Shown: positions 35,497-38,133 of the stretch, one piece after another
Position numbering within the stretch: the stretch's first letter is position 1
Layout: every line of letters starts with the position of its first letter
Source: JBMYQA01 sp049600855
GTDB taxonomy: Bacteria; Bacteroidota; Bacteroidia; Cytophagales; Flammeovirgaceae
Length of the DNA stretch: 38,133 nt
Direction of reading: 5' to 3'
Assembly: GCA_049600855.1 (NCBI GenBank)
Contig: JBMYQA010000020.1
Location: 1-38,133 of the forward strand
Position numbers and translations under genes: made by a program
The notes under the pieces: generated by a model
What the model was told of the DNA's origin: nothing
The model's database searches: none
Seen by the model: only the letters and a program-made list of their open reading frames with translations

Positions 35497-36444
35497 TTAT
35501 TTAATGAGATAAGCATTTGCTCCTAAAGATTCTACTTTAACAGAAAGCGTTGCCTCAATAATTTGAATTACTTCATGGAGTGCTTGATTATCAAATGTGG
35601 TTGTGATGCGGCGACCTGCTAAGCTCTCATCGATGGTAAGCTGAATTTGATAGTAGTTTTCTAAATCTTGTGCAAAGGCATGGATATCGGCATTATTGAA
35701 GGTGAGAATCCCTGTTTTTAATGCGCGAAAATTGGCATTCTGATTTGCTGCTTGCTTGAGCTTGCCTGTTGCTTTATGATATACCGCTTTTTCCCCTGCG
35801 TTCACCGTTGTATTGTGATGATCATTCGCTAAAGCGACTGTACCTTCCTCAACTACTAAAATCAATTCTTCTTCCGCATCATTCACCAAAAAAGAAGTAC
35901 CTAAAACCGTAATTTTTGACTGCGCTACTTCAATATGAAAAGGCAAATCCTTGTTTTCGGCAATGTCAAAAAATGCTTTTCCTTTAAGTTGAATCGTACG
36001 ATTGCTTTGTCCGTACCCCTCCCTAGTGAGCATCGAAGCGTGAGGCGCTAACACCACAGAAGAACCATCTGTGAGTAGTTTAGAAAGTTTTTTTGTACCA
36101 GTTGTCGTGGTTTCTGCTTGAACAAGTGTAGTTGAATCTTTCTCATAAAATCCCCAATACCACACAATTCCAATTCCTAAAACTAAAATGGCTGCCAACC
36201 TAGCGACCCAACCCAATTGAATGCGTTTTACGTCTTCAGCAGTGTGTGCATCTATTCGTTCCCATGCTTTGGTTAAATCGGGCTGGTAAGTAGAAGCTAG
36301 CGATCCAAATTTATCCCAAATGGCTTGGAGCTGTTCAAACTCGGTTGCGTTTTCAGTAGACCAACGTGTTACTTGATCTACTTCTGCACTCGATGCTTTC
36401 CCCTTAAAGTAGTTCGTTAATATGCTATAATCTGGTTTTTCCAT
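35497..36444 (-). CDS. FecR-type anti-sigma factor 1
   Basis: A 315-aa membrane anti-sigma factor. The cytoplasmic N-terminal part (1-79) would hold the sigma factor; the TM helix is at about 80-99 (VARLAAILVLGIGIVWYWGF). The FecR domain (about 115-208) contains LTDGSSVVLAPHASMLT, FFDIAENKDLPFHIEV and TVLGTSFLV, and a DUF4974-type C-terminal domain (about 245-315) ends it. Its ATG overlaps the TAA stop of the sigma gene (TAATG), the usual coupling of FecI and FecR. It should relay the state of the STN-bearing receptor 1 to the sigma factor. Confidence 0.9.
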   Translation of the reverse strand: MEKPDYSILTNYFKGKASSAEVDQVTRWSTENATEFEQLQAIWDKFGSLASTYQPDLTKAWERIDAHTAEDVKRIQLGWVARLAAILVLGIGIVWYWGFYEKDSTTLVQAETTTTGTKKLSKLLTDGSSVVLAPHASMLTREGYGQSNRTIQLKGKAFFDIAENKDLPFHIEVAQSKITVLGTSFLVNDAEEELILVVEEGTVALANDHHNTTVNAGEKAVYHKATGKLKQAANQNANFRALKTGILTFNNADIHAFAQDLENYYQIQLTIDESLAGRRITTTFDNQALHEVIQIIEATLSVKVESLGANAYLIK

Positions 36445-37013
36445 TAATGTGCAATCATTAGTAAAGTAATAAAGATGAGAAAGCCCCTACTCGTTATAAA
36501 CGCTCTCATGATTTTAAACGCTTTTGAGATGTGATACTCCACCGTTTTTTTAGAAATATCGAGTTTGGTAGATATTTCAGCATAGGTCAACTCAGAGTGG
36601 CGGCTTAACGAAAATACGAGTCGCGTTTGTTGAGGTAAAAGTGCTTCGGCATCTTTTAAGGCATCTGAGAGTTCATTGTACTCTACATTATTGTGGTTAT
36701 CGCCTCCTTTCACCACATGAAGTGCATGTTCAATCGGTTCATGCCTTTTATTTTTTAATGATGAGTTAATATAGTTGATGCATTTGTTTCGTACAGCACG
36801 CGACAAGTAGGGGTAATACTCTTTGATAGCAGACTTATGGCGATTTTTCCAGATACTGATAAATACATCTTGAACAATTTCTTCTGATGCTTCTGGATCT
36901 GAAATTATTTTTAGCGCATAGTGGGTCAGCTTGGTGTAATACTGATCAAAAAGCCAATTTAGGGCCTTCTTATCTCCTTTTTTGAGCTTCTCTGTGATCT
37001 CTAAATTAGTCAT
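36444..37013 (-). CDS. ECF RNA polymerase sigma factor, FecI-like
   Basis: A 189-aa sigma factor. Region 2 (about residues 10-80) contains FDQYYTKLTHYALKIISDPEASEEIVQDVFISIWKNR-type sequence that recognises the -10 element. Region 4 (about 125-172) has LPQQTRLVFSLSRHSELTYAEIS and the recognition helix SKKTVEYHISKAFKIM. A short hydrophobic C-terminus (GFLIFITLLMIAH) follows region 4. The gene heads the operon sigma - FecR 1 - receptor 1 - FecR 2 - receptor 2 - DUF4249. By the FecIR model, ligand binding at the receptor relieves FecR and lets the sigma factor transcribe the receptor genes. The start at 37013 gives the full family length. Confidence 0.92.
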   Translation of the reverse strand: MTNLEITEKLKKGDKKALNWLFDQYYTKLTHYALKIISDPEASEEIVQDVFISIWKNRHKSAIKEYYPYLSRAVRNKCINYINSSLKNKRHEPIEHALHVVKGGDNHNNVEYNELSDALKDAEALLPQQTRLVFSLSRHSELTYAEISTKLDISKKTVEYHISKAFKIMRAFITSRGFLIFITLLMIAH

Positions 37014-37017
37014 TGCG

Positions 37018-37025
37018 CAAAAATA
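37018..37025 (-). promoter_or_regulatory. Possible -7 element TATTTTTG before the sigma gene
   Basis: Exact TAnnTTTG on the minus strand, only four bases before the ATG. If used, the transcript would be almost leaderless. No clear -33 element is seen, so the match may be chance in A+T-rich DNA. Confidence 0.25.
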
Positions 37026-37165
37026 ATAATTTTTTCACTAGGGTAAACGCTCACTAGCTGGACTATTATGGTGAATATAAAGCAATCTTTCAATTATAAC
37101 TGAGCACGTTGTAAAACTAAGTAAGAATACGCTTGATTTACAGCGGATAAGTGATCAGAAAATAA

Positions 37166-37173
37166 TAAGTTTG
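37166..37173 (+). promoter_or_regulatory. Possible -7 element TAAGTTTG of the small secreted protein gene
   Basis: Exact TAnnTTTG match 72 nt before the chosen ATG at 37246. The nearest TTG upstream (37133-37135) is 30 nt away, further than the usual 19-21, so the promoter is only tentative. Confidence 0.35.
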
Positions 37174-37245
37174 ATATAGTTTATGCTCGATAACTTAATT
37201 ACTAATTCCACTTATAATTCATGTTTAACACTCAACGTTTTAAAA

Positions 37246-37731
37246 ATGAGAAAAGTAATTTTAATCTTCGGTTTAGTATTAGCAAGTTTTCAATTTGTAT
37301 CAGCACAGTCTACACCTGCACCTCAATTTAAAGTAATCACTGTAGTTGAATCAATCGTTCCTGGCGGCTTAGGTCGTTCCCGTTTAATTGAAAATGGCAC
37401 GGAATTAAATATTGATGAATTTACCACAGAAAGAACAGATGGTAAAAAAAGCGGTCAGGGGAAAATTAAGCGAAAAGATGCAAAAGTAGATCGGTTTAAA
37501 GAGTCTAAGCTATTAAACTTCTACAGTTTTGGTGGAATTAATTTTCAGAATATTGCGTCAAATGATGCTTTAATTGCCTCAAAATTAAATCAGCTATCAG
37601 AAGAAGGTTGGGAGTTGGTATTTGTAACTAGTGGTGTAGAAAGTGACTCTGGAGCCTCAGAAGATATTGATCCAGGAGCTGGCACAGGTATTTTTATCAC
37701 GCGATTTATCTTTAAAAAGAAACCTCAATAG
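37246..37731 (+). CDS. Small secreted protein with DUF4177-like C-terminus
   Basis: A 161-aa exported protein. The start at ATG 37246 was chosen because it begins a textbook signal peptide (MRKVILIFGLVLASFQFVSA, cleavage before QST); an in-frame ATG at 37183 would bury it behind 21 residues. The mature part has a basic central segment (ERTDGKKSGQGKIKRKDAK) and a C-terminal part with LNQLSEEGWELVFVTSG, which resembles DUF4177 proteins, then a Ser/Gly/Asp-rich linker and a last strand ITRFIFKKK. The function is unknown. It is divergent from the sigma-factor operon and has its own terminator. The DUF4177 resemblance rests on one motif. Confidence 0.68.
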   Translation: MRKVILIFGLVLASFQFVSAQSTPAPQFKVITVVESIVPGGLGRSRLIENGTELNIDEFTTERTDGKKSGQGKIKRKDAKVDRFKESKLLNFYSFGGINFQNIASNDALIASKLNQLSEEGWELVFVTSGVESDSGASEDIDPGAGTGIFITRFIFKKKPQ

Positions 37732-37775
37732 TGTTTATCACGAATAAGTAGTAACATTGTTTTTTCAACCAGTTG

Positions 37776-37801
37776 GGAGCTTTATACAAGCTCCTTTTTT
37801 T
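37776..37801 (+). terminator. Intrinsic terminator of the small secreted protein gene
   Basis: GGAGCTT (37776-37782) pairs with AAGCTCC (37788-37794) around a 5-nt loop, followed by a run of seven T. It lies 45 nt past the stop codon. Confidence 0.85.
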
Positions 37802-37962
37802 GTTTCTAACGCATACCGCCGTGAATCTAAAAAAGCTAGATGCTGGATTGCTGCACTTATTCACCTGTTCTTGTCTTTCATGGAAATAAATAACGACAGC
37901 AAATTAACACTTAGGTCTTTCGCTTATGCTCAAGATGAAAGTGAGAATTGCTGACCTTCTTA

Positions 37963-38133
37963 TTATTCATGTAATCGATTCGTGCTCGATTGTTGGGTAT
38001 TATAATCTACAAATGACTTATTAATATCATAAGGATTTGCCATAATGTAGGTATCGTAAAAGGCTTTCATGCCTTCCTGATCTTCCAAGTAAGTAGGAGG
38101 ATTATCATTTGAGCTTTCCTGACCAAGGTAACC
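37963..38133 (-). CDS. Partial CDS at the window edge, C-terminal 56 residues
   Basis: An open minus-strand frame enters from the right edge and stops at TAA 37963-37965. The visible residues begin GYLGQESSNDNPPTYLEDQE and end NTQQSSTNRLHE. The segment is polar and acidic with several Tyr (EGMKAFYDTYIMANPYDI) and no recognisable motif, so the function is unknown. Its sensible composition and uninterrupted frame up to the window end suggest a true gene. Confidence 0.55.
   Translation of the reverse strand, partial: GYLGQESSNDNPPTYLEDQEGMKAFYDTYIMANPYDINKSFVDYNTQQSSTNRLHE

Noticed and set aside
37757..37954. 65-codon plus-strand ORF ending SFAYAQDESENC
   Set aside because: It begins before and runs through a clear intrinsic terminator hairpin, and its end looks like a translated intergenic repeat rather than a protein.

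Overview
The window looks like a chromosomal stretch from a Bacteroidota bacterium, most likely of the Cytophagales/Cytophagia type. The evidence is T9SS-type C-terminal sorting domains on very large surface proteins, TonB-dependent receptors with a DUF4249 lipoprotein, a FecI-type sigma factor with two FecR-type anti-sigma factors, TPR sensor proteins ending in the Bacteroidota LuxR-like HTH, TAnnTTTG-type -7 promoter elements, weak Shine-Dalgarno signals and an A+T-rich sequence. No tRNA, rRNA, CRISPR array or intact insertion sequence was found.

Region 1 (1-7.8 kb) is mostly housekeeping. It holds pyruvate dehydrogenase E1 alpha, the XerD recombinase, an aldonolactone-oxidase-like flavoprotein behind a Bor-like lipoprotein, an SH3-domain lipoprotein, a CBS-pair protein and the flotillin FloA. 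Several genes are closed by clear hairpin terminators.

Region 2 (7.7-28.6 kb) is the accessory and most interesting part. It contains two giant predicted T9SS cargo proteins: an FG-GAP/VCBS-like protein with ten DxDxDG units, and a 2294-residue BspA-like protein with six PKD-like/DUF285 super-repeats. Their passenger domains are unrelated, but they share a C-terminal module of roughly 500 residues. Each sits next to one of two closely similar membrane regulators (signal peptide, TPRs, one TM helix, coiled coil, LuxR-like HTH). The layout suggests a duplicated 'surface protein + transmembrane transcription regulator' cassette with swapped passengers. An M1 metallopeptidase lies between the cassettes, and a third TPR sensor, an orphan histidine kinase, follows the second one. 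A gene-poor 1 kb before the BspA gene holds a 163-bp imperfect palindrome, several perfect hairpins and an operator-like palindrome.

Region 3 (28.6-37.0 kb, minus strand) is a FecI/FecR-type uptake locus: sigma factor, FecR, STN-containing TonB receptor, then a second FecR, a second TonB receptor without STN, and a DUF4249 lipoprotein. One sigma factor therefore heads two FecR-receptor pairs. Divergent from it is a small secreted protein with a DUF4177-like tail. The right edge cuts a minus-strand gene whose last 56 codons are visible.
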